Positions 53,217 through 60,419 of a stretch of DNA of 64,000 nucleotides are shown here, piece after piece. Both the position numbers and the translations under genes were made by a program. Origin of the DNA: RGIG8700 sp045648505 (GTDB taxonomy: Bacteria; Bacillota; Clostridia; RGIG6154); contig JAZROD010000056.1 of assembly GCA_045648505.1 (NCBI GenBank), forward strand, positions 21,037-85,036. The letters run 5' to 3'. The notes below the pieces were generated by a model. The model was not told the DNA's origin and made no database searches. It saw only the letters and a list, made by a program, of their open reading frames with translations. The stretch's first letter is position 1. Every line of letters starts with the position of its first letter.

Positions 53217-54086
53217 ATGAAAAAGTACATAGATAACTACATAGAATATCTTAAAAATGACAGAAAAAGAACAGAAAATACAGTTATGGCATATAAGAGA
53301 GATTTATTGCTTTTTGACGATTATCTCATAGCTAAAAATTTTAAGTGGGATAAGCTCAGGAAAATGAATATAACGGCTTATGTTAATTATCTGGGCAGAA
53401 AGGGAAAAGCAACCCAGACCATAACAAGAAATGTTGTTACACTAAGAAATTTTTATCAGTATATGTATCAGACAGGGGAGATTACCAAAAATCCTGTGCA
53501 GGATATTAAACCACCAAAATTTGAAAGAAAATTACCGGGTATAATGTCTGTGGAGGATGTGGATATGTTTTTATCACAACCTGATTTGAATACATATAAA
53601 GGTATAAGAGATAAAGCGATGCTTGAGCTTGTGTATGCAACAGGCATTAAAGCAACACAACTTATAAATCTTAAAATGCGGGATGTTGATACAAAAGCAG
53701 AAATTATAACCTGTAACACCGAAAACGATAGAAGAACGGTTCCGTACGGTTCTTTCTGTGCAGAGTCTATCAACAAATATCTTGAGATTTCAAAAGAAAA
53801 GGAACAGGATGAATATTTCTTTACCAATCTTTCAGGAACTAAAATGTCAAGACAGGGCTTCTGGAAAATCATAAAGCAATATACTGTTTCCGCAGGTCTT
53901 AATAAGGATGTAAGTCCTGCAATATTAAGACATTCTTTTGCAGTTCATATGATAAATAACGGACTTGATGCAAAAACTCTTCAGGAACTTATGGGTTATA
54001 CAGCTCTTTCTTCCACACAGATATATGAGGATATCAACAGAAACAGAATCAAAGAAATATATAAAACGGTTCATCCAAGAGCATAA
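53217..54086 (+). CDS. XerD-like tyrosine recombinase with degenerate active site
   Basis: A 289-residue protein with both XerD domains: the SAM-like core-binding domain (about 1-95, 'YIEYLKNDRKRTENTVMAYK') and the catalytic domain (about 110-289), ending in HPRA as in E. coli XerD. Aligned by eye with E. coli XerD, R148 is K145, K172 is T168, H244 is A235 and H270 is Y261; only R247 (R238) and the nucleophile Y279 (Y270) remain. Cleavage activity is therefore doubtful, while the fold looks complete. GAGGTGAGGTGAG gives a strong site before the ATG. It sits in the usual xerD-dacF position. It may act as a DNA-binding partner; the active recombinase would be elsewhere. Confidence 0.82.
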   Translation: MKKYIDNYIEYLKNDRKRTENTVMAYKRDLLLFDDYLIAKNFKWDKLRKMNITAYVNYLGRKGKATQTITRNVVTLRNFYQYMYQTGEITKNPVQDIKPPKFERKLPGIMSVEDVDMFLSQPDLNTYKGIRDKAMLELVYATGIKATQLINLKMRDVDTKAEIITCNTENDRRTVPYGSFCAESINKYLEISKEKEQDEYFFTNLSGTKMSRQGFWKIIKQYTVSAGLNKDVSPAILRHSFAVHMINNGLDAKTLQELMGYTALSSTQIYEDINRNRIKEIYKTVHPRA

Positions 54087-54090
54087 ATAA

Positions 54091-54130
54091 TCACCTTATC
54101 ACATAGGTTGTGATGAGGTGAGTTTTTTTG
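54091..54130 (+). terminator. Terminator-like hairpin overlapping the dacF start site
   Basis: TCACCTTATCACA (54091-54103) pairs with TGTGATGAGGTGA (54109-54121, one G-U), then GT7G. The 3' arm contains the Shine-Dalgarno GAGGTGA and the T-run ends in the TTG start. Confidence 0.82.
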
Positions 54131-55264
54131 TTTAAAAAAGTAGTGAGCATATTGGTTGCAACTGTAATTGTTTTATCTTCAGTTGTTTGTCTTGCCTATG
54201 ATGAAAGTACAATAAATTCAAAGTCTGCCATACTTGGGGACAGCAGAAGTGATTTTATAATGTTTGAGTATAATGCAGATGAAAAACTGCCGATTGCGTC
54301 AATGACAAAAATTATGACAATGCTCTTGACAATGGAAGCCATTGATGAAGGAAGAATAACCTTAAATGATGTGGTAACAGTATCAGAAAATGCGGCAAAA
54401 AAAGAGGGGTCCCATGTTTATTTATCAGCAGGAGAAAATATAACCGTTCACGAACTGTTAAAAGCAGTGGCAGTTGCATCAGGAAACGATGCTGCAACAG
54501 CACTTGCAGAATATGTGGGTGGGAATTTACAGAATTTTATTGAAATGATGAACAGTAAGGCAAAAGAACTTAATATGAATAATACAAACTTTGTGAACTG
54601 TAATGGTCTTGATGCAGAAAATCATTACAGCAGTGCAAGGGATGTTTATATAATGACTAAGGAATTGTTAAAGCACGAAAAAATCACAGAGTATACAACA
54701 ATATGGATGGACAGCTTGCGAAACGGAACATTCACACTTGCAAATACAAATAAGCTAGTAAGACATTATGATGGTACAACAGGGGTAAAAACAGGTTCCA
54801 CATCAGTTGCAGGCTTTTGTGTGTCTGCTTCTGCAGAAAGAAGCGGAATGCATCTTATATCCGTTGTAATAGGTGCTGATAGTTCAAAGCACAGATTCGC
54901 AGATGCTTCAAACCTTCTCAATTTTGGTTTCAATTCATATAAAGCAATGAAAAAAGGGGAGAAAGGGCAGATACATAAATATCTTGAAATAGAGAAAAGT
55001 AAAAACAAGCTTTATCCTGCGGTTTATAAGGATGATATAAATTTTATCTGCGAAAAGTCGGTAAACGAAAAAGAAATAACAGTTGAAGAAAAAATTGAAG
55101 AGAATATCAAAGCTCCACTTGAAGCCAATGCAAAAATCGGGGAACTGGTAGTTAAAAAAGGAGATACAGTATTAGCAAAGACAGATATAATAATCGGCGA
55201 AAAGGTTGAAAAAATAGATTGTATATCGGCGTTGAAGGTGCTTGCGGAGATGGTTTTGAGGTAA
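54128..55264 (+). CDS. dacF: D-alanyl-D-alanine carboxypeptidase (DacF-like)
   Basis: S11-family penicillin-binding protein, acting outside the membrane on peptidoglycan stem peptides. The 378-residue protein has a cleavable-type signal peptide (to about residue 24, 'VVCLA'), SxxK in 'IASMTKIMT', SxN in 'ASGNDAATA' and KTG in 'TGVKTGSTS', then a beta-rich C-terminal domain and an amphipathic end. Its position after the SpoIIM-like and xerD-like genes matches dacF of spore formers. The start is TTG 54128, with GAGGTGAG 6 nt upstream. A paralogue at 34279 has the same arrangement. Confidence 0.92.
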   Translation: MFKKVVSILVATVIVLSSVVCLAYDESTINSKSAILGDSRSDFIMFEYNADEKLPIASMTKIMTMLLTMEAIDEGRITLNDVVTVSENAAKKEGSHVYLSAGENITVHELLKAVAVASGNDAATALAEYVGGNLQNFIEMMNSKAKELNMNNTNFVNCNGLDAENHYSSARDVYIMTKELLKHEKITEYTTIWMDSLRNGTFTLANTNKLVRHYDGTTGVKTGSTSVAGFCVSASAERSGMHLISVVIGADSSKHRFADASNLLNFGFNSYKAMKKGEKGQIHKYLEIEKSKNKLYPAVYKDDINFICEKSVNEKEITVEEKIEENIKAPLEANAKIGELVVKKGDTVLAKTDIIIGEKVEKIDCISALKVLAEMVLR

Positions 55265-55287
55265 GGTTAAGGTTTTGTGCATATTTA

Positions 55288-55308
55288 GTGAATAGTGAAG
55301 AGTGAATA
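55288..55308 (+). repeat. Three tandem 7-nt units
   Basis: GTGAATA-GTGAAGA-GTGAATA, directly after dacF in a non-coding stretch. Its role is unknown. Confidence 0.6.
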
Positions 55309-55318
55309 GTTAAAAAGT

Positions 55319-55350
55319 AAAAGACGACAAGTTTCAACTTGTCGTCTTTT
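55319..55350. terminator. Hairpin terminator, usable from both strands
   Basis: A perfect 13-bp stem (AAAAGACGACAAG with CTTGTCGTCTTTT) and a 6-nt loop. It can serve dacF on the + strand and any transcript from the tRNA fragment on the - strand. Confidence 0.85.
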
Positions 55351-55367
55351 GGCGGAGAAGAAGGGAT
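55347..55367 (-). pseudogene. tRNA-Ser 3'-end fragment (direct repeat copy 1)
   Basis: A 21-nt stretch (TTTT then GGCGGAGAAGAAGGGAT) is identical to the 3' end of the intact tRNA-Ser(GCU) gene and its terminator junction at 55537-55557. After it the sequence departs from any tRNA and becomes GC-rich. The rest of the tRNA is absent, so this looks like the remnant of a duplicated and broken gene. Confidence 0.7.
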
Positions 55368-55505
55368 GTGCCGCTATGCGTCACCGTGCTCGACCACCCA
55401 AGCCGAAGGCTTCGGTACCGGTCTTCACACCAAAAAGCTAAAAACTTGCCACAGGCAACTTTTTTGAACGCTTTTTGCCCGCTCCGGGTTCGAATCCCTC
55501 CAAAA
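55368..55505. other. GC-rich non-coding stretch with tRNA-like and hairpin pieces
   Basis: No gene is seen here. It holds a palindrome CCGAAGGCTTCGG, a small TTGCC-ACA-GGCAA hairpin with a T6 tail (near 55460) and, at its end on the + strand, a T-arm-like GGGTTCGAATCCC. The base composition is unlike the flanks. It may be a dispersed repeat or debris of a mobile element; I cannot tell which without a genome comparison. Confidence 0.45.
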
Positions 55506-55540
55506 TAAAAAAGCTACTCACAAAAGTGAATAGCTTTTTT
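55506..55540 (-). terminator. Terminator after tRNA-Ser(GCU)
   Basis: AAAAAAGCTA (55507-55516) pairs with TAGCTTTTTT (55531-55540), with a 4-bp CAC/GTG extension. On the minus strand the U-tract ends the tRNA transcript immediately after the CCA. Confidence 0.85.
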
Positions 55541-55633
55541 GGCGGAGAAGAAGGGATTCGAACCCTTGCGCCGGGAGTTCCCGACCTAACGGTTTAGCAA
55601 ACCGCCCCCTTCGGCCGACTTGGGTACTTCTCC
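55540..55633 (-). tRNA. tRNA-Ser (anticodon GCU)
   Basis: A 94-nt class II tRNA on the minus strand with encoded CCA. Acceptor GGAGAAG pairs with CTTCTCC, the anticodon loop is TTTGCTAAA, the variable arm is long (TCGGGAACTCCCGG hairpin), and the T-arm is GGGTTCGAATCCC. It is read from the same promoter as tRNA-Ser(UGA). Confidence 0.95.
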
Positions 55634-55643
55634 TAATAAATAT

Positions 55644-55672
55644 TATCGGTACAACTTTTTGTTGTACCGATA
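55644..55672 (-). terminator. Hairpin between the two tRNA-Ser genes
   Basis: A 12-bp stem (TATCGGTACAAC with GTTGTACCGATA) around a 5-nt loop. The U-tract on the minus strand is interrupted, so it may act as a partial terminator or a processing signal. Confidence 0.5.
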
Positions 55673-55674
55673 TA

Positions 55675-55761
55675 TGGCGGAGAGACAGAGATTCGAACTC
55701 TGGGCACTTTCGTGTCACTAGTTTTCAAGACTAGCTCCTTAAACCACTCGGACATCTCTCC
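55675..55761 (-). tRNA. tRNA-Ser (anticodon UGA)
   Basis: An 87-nt class II tRNA on the minus strand with encoded CCA. Acceptor GGAGAGA pairs with TCTCTCC, the anticodon loop is CTTGAAA, there is a variable-arm hairpin (GACACGAAAGTGC), and the T-arm ends AGAGTTCGAATCTCT. A perfect promoter lies 14 nt upstream. Confidence 0.96.
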
Positions 55762-55775
55762 AAAACGCAAGATTG

Positions 55776-55804
55776 ATTATAGCAAAGAAATGTTAAGTTG
55801 TCAA
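55776..55804 (-). promoter_or_regulatory. Consensus promoter for the tRNA-Ser genes
   Basis: On the minus strand TTGACA (55799-55804), 17-bp spacer, TATAAT (55776-55781). Confidence 0.9.
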
Positions 55805-55874
55805 CACTTTTTTTGAAAAAATTTTAATATTTTTTAAAATTTCATAAAATTATTTATTTTACATAAGCTTTAGT

Positions 55875-57338
55875 ATGAAAAATACTAAATTGTTTTTATG
55901 TAATGCACTGGTTATGTCTGCAACCTCTATTATATTAAGAGCGGTATTTGTAAGATATAATGTATATGTTTCTTCAAAACTCCTGTCTGAAGGGATGGGA
56001 GTGTTTGCACTTGTTATGACAATATATAATTTTGCTGTAACTGTTGCAACCTCCGGTTTGTCTTTGGCAACAACAAGAATTGTTTCGGAGGAAGCATCTC
56101 TTGGAAATGATAAGGGGATAAAGGTTGCGGTATTTAAAAGCTCTGTTTTTGCATTGTGTCTTTCTATGCTTTCCTTTGGGGTTGTGCACATATTTTCTGA
56201 ATTTATTTCGGAGCATATTTTCCAGAACAGATTGAGTGTTAAGTTTACAAAGCTGCTTGCTTATTGTTTTCCCTGCATTTCAATTTCATCTGTCTTTAAC
56301 GGATATTTTACTGCGGTGAGAAAAGTCTTTAAAGGTTCTGTTGTTCAGGTATTTGAGGAAATAATAAAAATATCTCTTACAGTTTTTCTTTTTGAAATGT
56401 TTGAACCTGAAACCATAGAAGGTTATTGCACATATATTATATTCGGCAATATCACAGGTGAGTTTTGTTCTATGTTGTTTGCAATGATACTTTATATCAA
56501 AGGTGCTTACGGATATAAAAACACAAAGAAAAGTGCAGATATTACACAAAGAATAATCAGAATTTCTGTACCAGTGGCTGTAAGCAGTTATATAAAATCT
56601 CTGCTTTCAAGTGTAAAACAGATAATAATTCCAAAAAGCACAGAAAAATCTGGTGTAAGCTCAAAAGAAGCACTTTCATCTTATGGCGAAATAAGTGGTA
56701 TGGCAGTGCCTGTGATTTTGTTTCCCACAGCCATAAGCAGTTCTGTTGCAAATCTCATTGTTCCTGAAATTTCAAGATGTTACATAAAAAATGAAATAAG
56801 TAAGATTTCAAAAATAATCTCGGCTTCTTATACTAAAATAATCGAGTTTTCCTTTTGCGTAGCAACCGTGTTTGCCATATTCGGAATGTCGCTTGGAAGA
56901 AATTTATATTCAAATGATAATGTGGGCTTATATATAACTCTTATGGCACCTTTGGTTGTAATAATGTATGCCGACACTTTAACAGATTCACTTTTAAAAG
57001 GTGTTGACGGGCAGGTAAGTGTTGTAAGAATAAATATCTTTGATACGCTGTTCTGCATTTTACTTATAAGCCTGATAATTCCAAGAACAGGTGCAGCAGG
57101 GTATATTATTGTTTTATACATAAGTGAAATTGTAAATATAATTTTAAGTATATTTGCATTGAAAAAGAAAATAAAGTTCAGGTTGAGGAAAACTAAAATC
57201 ATCCTGATTCCTTTAATGTGTTCGCTTTTATTGATATATATTTTTACTTTCATTAATTCAGACCTTTGGTCAGGGATAACACTTTCTGTTTGTTTATATT
57301 ATATTTTTGGGTATATTCTTCACAAAATATTTGCTTGA
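55875..57338 (+). CDS. SpoVB/MurJ-type lipid flippase family membrane protein
   Basis: A 487-residue MOP-superfamily flippase with about fourteen hydrophobic helices. The N-terminal 'KLFLCNALVMSATSIILRAVFV' region and 'GVFALVMTIYNFAVTVATSGLS' resemble stage V sporulation protein B, which is linked to spore cortex precursor export; related proteins move lipid-linked oligosaccharides. The ATG has only a weak site (ATAAGC), so translation may be low or the gene is read from a specialised promoter; I see none with confidence. The TGA stop lies in the next promoter's -35 box. Confidence 0.85.
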   Translation: MKNTKLFLCNALVMSATSIILRAVFVRYNVYVSSKLLSEGMGVFALVMTIYNFAVTVATSGLSLATTRIVSEEASLGNDKGIKVAVFKSSVFALCLSMLSFGVVHIFSEFISEHIFQNRLSVKFTKLLAYCFPCISISSVFNGYFTAVRKVFKGSVVQVFEEIIKISLTVFLFEMFEPETIEGYCTYIIFGNITGEFCSMLFAMILYIKGAYGYKNTKKSADITQRIIRISVPVAVSSYIKSLLSSVKQIIIPKSTEKSGVSSKEALSSYGEISGMAVPVILFPTAISSSVANLIVPEISRCYIKNEISKISKIISASYTKIIEFSFCVATVFAIFGMSLGRNLYSNDNVGLYITLMAPLVVIMYADTLTDSLLKGVDGQVSVVRINIFDTLFCILLISLIIPRTGAAGYIIVLYISEIVNIILSIFALKKKIKFRLRKTKIILIPLMCSLLLIYIFTFINSDLWSGITLSVCLYYIFGYILHKIFA

Positions 57339-57362
57339 TATTTGCTGAAATCGTGGTAAAAT
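57335..57362 (+). promoter_or_regulatory. Promoter for the GNAT gene
   Basis: TTGATA at 57335-57340 (containing the spoVB-like TGA stop), 16-bp spacer, TAAAAT at 57357-57362. Confidence 0.6.
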
Positions 57363-57380
57363 ATACAAAGAGGTGTAAGT

Positions 57381-58109
57381 ATGATAAGATTTGCAAAATC
57401 AGAAGATATATATGTTTTAACAAAGCTTCTTTGTGAAGCATTTAATATTGATGACGATATCAACGATATGCTCAGTATGATTTCACCGCTTGAAAATACT
57501 TTTGTGTATGAGAAAGACGGAAAAATTGTTTGTACTGCTTCTGCAATACCATTTACAGTCGGGGATAAAAAGGGCAGATATATTTATGCGGTGGCTACAG
57601 ATGTAAATCACAGAGGTAAAGGCTATGCAAGTATGATTCTTGAATATATCATAAACTATTTTTCTGATAAGGTTGATGTGGTTATGTTAAGACCTGCAGA
57701 AAAAACTCTGTTCAAATTTTACAGAAAAAACGGATTTAATGATGAAATTTGTGCGGATGTTAAAGAACTTAAATTAAATGGTGATGATATTCCAAAGATT
57801 ATAGATTTTGAAGAGTATGCAGAAGAAAGAAAGAAATACAACAATTTCTCTTATGAAAAAGAAGTGATGAAATATTATTTTAAAGCCTATGACTATTGTG
57901 CATTTAAAGGGGAGGATTACCTTCTTTTGTGCAGAAAGTGGCAGAATTGCTGTATAATTGATGAATGCTACGGAAATTTTGAAAAAATAAATCCAGAAAT
58001 TTCAAACGCCCATAACTTTAAAGCAGTGATTGATGGAGATGAAGTTTATGCACTTGCTCATTTTTACGGAGCAAAATTTAAAATAAATTTCAGAGTTCCT
58101 ATGGAATAA
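57381..58109 (+). CDS. GNAT-family N-acetyltransferase
   Basis: A 242-residue protein. The N-terminal 130 residues form a GNAT fold with the acetyl-CoA loop 'VATDVNHRGKGYASMIL' (about residues 73-89) and 'LFKFYRKNGF' in the last helix. The C-terminal 100 residues add a second, less conserved domain, as in Eis-like or uncharacterised tandem acetyltransferases. The substrate is unknown. AGAGGTG precedes the ATG. It has its own promoter. Confidence 0.87.
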   Translation: MIRFAKSEDIYVLTKLLCEAFNIDDDINDMLSMISPLENTFVYEKDGKIVCTASAIPFTVGDKKGRYIYAVATDVNHRGKGYASMILEYIINYFSDKVDVVMLRPAEKTLFKFYRKNGFNDEICADVKELKLNGDDIPKIIDFEEYAEERKKYNNFSYEKEVMKYYFKAYDYCAFKGEDYLLLCRKWQNCCIIDECYGNFEKINPEISNAHNFKAVIDGDEVYALAHFYGAKFKINFRVPME

Positions 58110-58133
58110 AATACGATTTTTTCCTTAAAAGAC

Positions 58134-58162
58134 TTGATTTTTTCAGACTTTTGTAATATAGT
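58134..58162 (+). promoter_or_regulatory. Promoter for thrC
   Basis: TTGATT at 58134-58139, 17-bp spacer, TATAGT at 58157-58162. Confidence 0.65.
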
Positions 58163-58194
58163 ATATAAGATACAAAGTATTAGGAGTTGTGACG

Positions 58195-59697
58195 ATGAAA
58201 TACAATAGTACAAGAAATAAAGACATATCGTTTTCATCAGGTCAGGCAATTATAAAAGGTCTTGCATCAGACGGCGGACTCTTTGTTCCTGATTCAATGC
58301 CTAAGCTTGAATTGAATGAAATTCAGAGCTATGCAGATATGTCTTACAGAGAAAGAGCAAAAACAATATTATCTAAATTTCTTACAGACTTTACAGAAGA
58401 AGAAATTGCGCATTGTGTAAATAGTGCATACACAAAAGAAAAGTTCGGAACAGATTCAGTTACACCTGTTTACAAGCTTGACAAAGGAAACTACATTCTT
58501 GAACTCTGGCACGGTCCTACCTGTGCATTTAAAGATGTGGCCCTTCAGATTCTTCCGCACTTCCTTGTTACATCACTTGTTAAAAATGGTGTTAATAAAG
58601 AAATCGTAATCCTTGTTGCCACATCAGGCGATACAGGTAAAGCGGCTCTTGAAGGTTTTGCAGATGTTGAAGGAACAAGAATCAATGTTTTCTATCCAAA
58701 TGACGGCGTAAGTAAAATCCAGATGCTTCAGATGGTAACACAGGCAGGAAACAATGTAAATGTAACAGCTGTTAACGGAAACTTCGATGATGCACAAAAC
58801 GGTGTTAAAGCTATTTTTACAGATAAAGAATTCGAAAAAGCTGCAGATGAAAAGAATTTTATGCTTTCTTCTGCAAACTCAATCAACTGGGGAAGACTTG
58901 TTCCACAGATTGTATATTATTTTTCTGCTTATGCTGATTTGCTTAAAGCAGGCGAAATTGAACTTGGTGAAAAAATCAACTTTGTTGTTCCTACAGGTAA
59001 CTTCGGTAACATTTTAGCTGCATATTATGCAGAAATGATGGGACTTCCTGTAAACAAACTTATCTGTGCATCAAACAGCAATAATGTTTTAACAGACTTT
59101 ATCAAAACAGGTGAATACAACAGAACAAGAGAATTTAATCTCACAATTTCACCTTCAATGGATATTCTTATTTCAAGTAACCTTGAAAGATTTTTATACC
59201 ATGCAAGCGGTGAAAATGCAGAACTTGTTTCAGAATATATGAACAAGCTTAAAGCAGAAGGTAACTACAAAGTTTCAGAATCAATTAAAGAAATTATTGA
59301 CGAAGTATTCTGGGGCGATTTTGCAACTGATGCAGAAACAAAAGCAACAGTCAAAGAAGTTTATGATAAATACGGATATGTTATGGATACACACACAGCT
59401 GTTGCTCAGAATGTGTATAACAAATATATCAGTGCAACTTCTGATGATACAAAAACTGTTATCGCTTCAACTGCCAGTCCGTTCAAGTTCAGCAGAGCAG
59501 TAATTTCAGCAATTAACAATGATGATAATTATGGTGCAGCTGCTGATGAATTTGCAATCCTTGATGAACTTTCAAGAGTTGCAAATGAACAGATTCCTAA
59601 ATCACTTGCAGAACTTAAGACAAAAGAAGTTATCTATGATGTTGTTTGCAATAAAGATGAACTTTTAAATGTCGTAAAAGAGTTCTTGAGATTCTGA
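58195..59697 (+). CDS. thrC: Threonine synthase
   Basis: PLP enzyme that converts O-phospho-L-homoserine to L-threonine. The 500-residue length and N-terminal 'YNSTRNKDISFSSGQAIIKG' mark the longer class. The PLP-Lys is in 'HGPTCAFKDVALQ' (about residues 101-113) and the phosphate loop in 'VATSGDTGKAALEGF'. ATG 58195 lies 8 nt after AGGAG; the GTG at 58189 is too close. No other threonine genes are nearby. A phosphoesterase gene starts 11 nt after it. Confidence 0.95.
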   Translation: MKYNSTRNKDISFSSGQAIIKGLASDGGLFVPDSMPKLELNEIQSYADMSYRERAKTILSKFLTDFTEEEIAHCVNSAYTKEKFGTDSVTPVYKLDKGNYILELWHGPTCAFKDVALQILPHFLVTSLVKNGVNKEIVILVATSGDTGKAALEGFADVEGTRINVFYPNDGVSKIQMLQMVTQAGNNVNVTAVNGNFDDAQNGVKAIFTDKEFEKAADEKNFMLSSANSINWGRLVPQIVYYFSAYADLLKAGEIELGEKINFVVPTGNFGNILAAYYAEMMGLPVNKLICASNSNNVLTDFIKTGEYNRTREFNLTISPSMDILISSNLERFLYHASGENAELVSEYMNKLKAEGNYKVSESIKEIIDEVFWGDFATDAETKATVKEVYDKYGYVMDTHTAVAQNVYNKYISATSDDTKTVIASTASPFKFSRAVISAINNDDNYGAAADEFAILDELSRVANEQIPKSLAELKTKEVIYDVVCNKDELLNVVKEFLRF

Positions 59698-59708
59698 TTC
59701 AGCGATAA

Positions 59709-60389
59709 ATGTCCATTTATGCCATTTCAGATCTTCATCTTTCTTTCGAAACTGAAAAACCAATGAATAAATTTGGTGATATTTGGAATGAATATGAAGA
59801 GAGAATGAAATATAACTGGAACAAGATTGTGCAGGAAAGTGATTTGGTTTTGATTCCCGGCGATGTTTCCTGGGCAACATACTTAAGTGATTTTTCACAG
59901 GATTTAAGTTATGTTGACCAGCTGAACGGAACTAAAGTTATTTCAAAAGGAAACCACGATTACTGGTGGGAAACCTTAAATAAGCTGAATAACTTTAAGA
60001 ATGAAAAGGGTTTTAAAACTGTAAATTTTATTCATAACAGTTGCTACGAATATGAGGATTATGTTATTTGTGCCACAAAAGGCTTTGACTTTAACGATAC
60101 AGAAAAAATCGTTAACAGAGAATGTGAAAGACTTAAACTGACACTTAGTGCAGGAAAACAAACAGGCAAAAAAATAATTTTAATGCTTCATTATTCGCCA
60201 TTTAACAAAGAAAGACAATTATACAGTGAGATTAAAGAAATATTTGAAGAATTTAATCCGCTATATTGTATATATGGGCATCTTCATTCCTATGCTCACA
60301 GATTTGCAGTTTGCGAGGAAATTGATGGTGTAAGATATCAGCTGGTTTCATGTGATTATCTGAAATTCAGCCCATTTAAAATTGTATAG
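59709..60389 (+). CDS. Calcineurin-like metallophosphoesterase
   Basis: A 226-residue di-metal phosphoesterase. All core motifs are present: DLH (about residues 8-10), 'PGDVSWA' (GDxxW), 'SKGNHDYWW' (GNHD) and 'YGHLHSYAH' (GHxH). Family members act on nucleotides, phosphoproteins or phosphodiesters; the substrate cannot be read. The Shine-Dalgarno is weak. The gene is 11 nt downstream of thrC and 30 nt before tig, and is probably co-transcribed with thrC. Confidence 0.88.
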   Translation: MSIYAISDLHLSFETEKPMNKFGDIWNEYEERMKYNWNKIVQESDLVLIPGDVSWATYLSDFSQDLSYVDQLNGTKVISKGNHDYWWETLNKLNNFKNEKGFKTVNFIHNSCYEYEDYVICATKGFDFNDTEKIVNRECERLKLTLSAGKQTGKKIILMLHYSPFNKERQLYSEIKEIFEEFNPLYCIYGHLHSYAHRFAVCEEIDGVRYQLVSCDYLKFSPFKIV

Positions 60390-60419
60390 TTTATATTTTT
60401 ATAATACGGAGGAAAAACT

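Noticed and set aside
60400..60405. TATAAT directly upstream of tig
   Set aside because: No -35-like hexamer lies 15-19 bp upstream; it is probably chance in AT-rich sequence.
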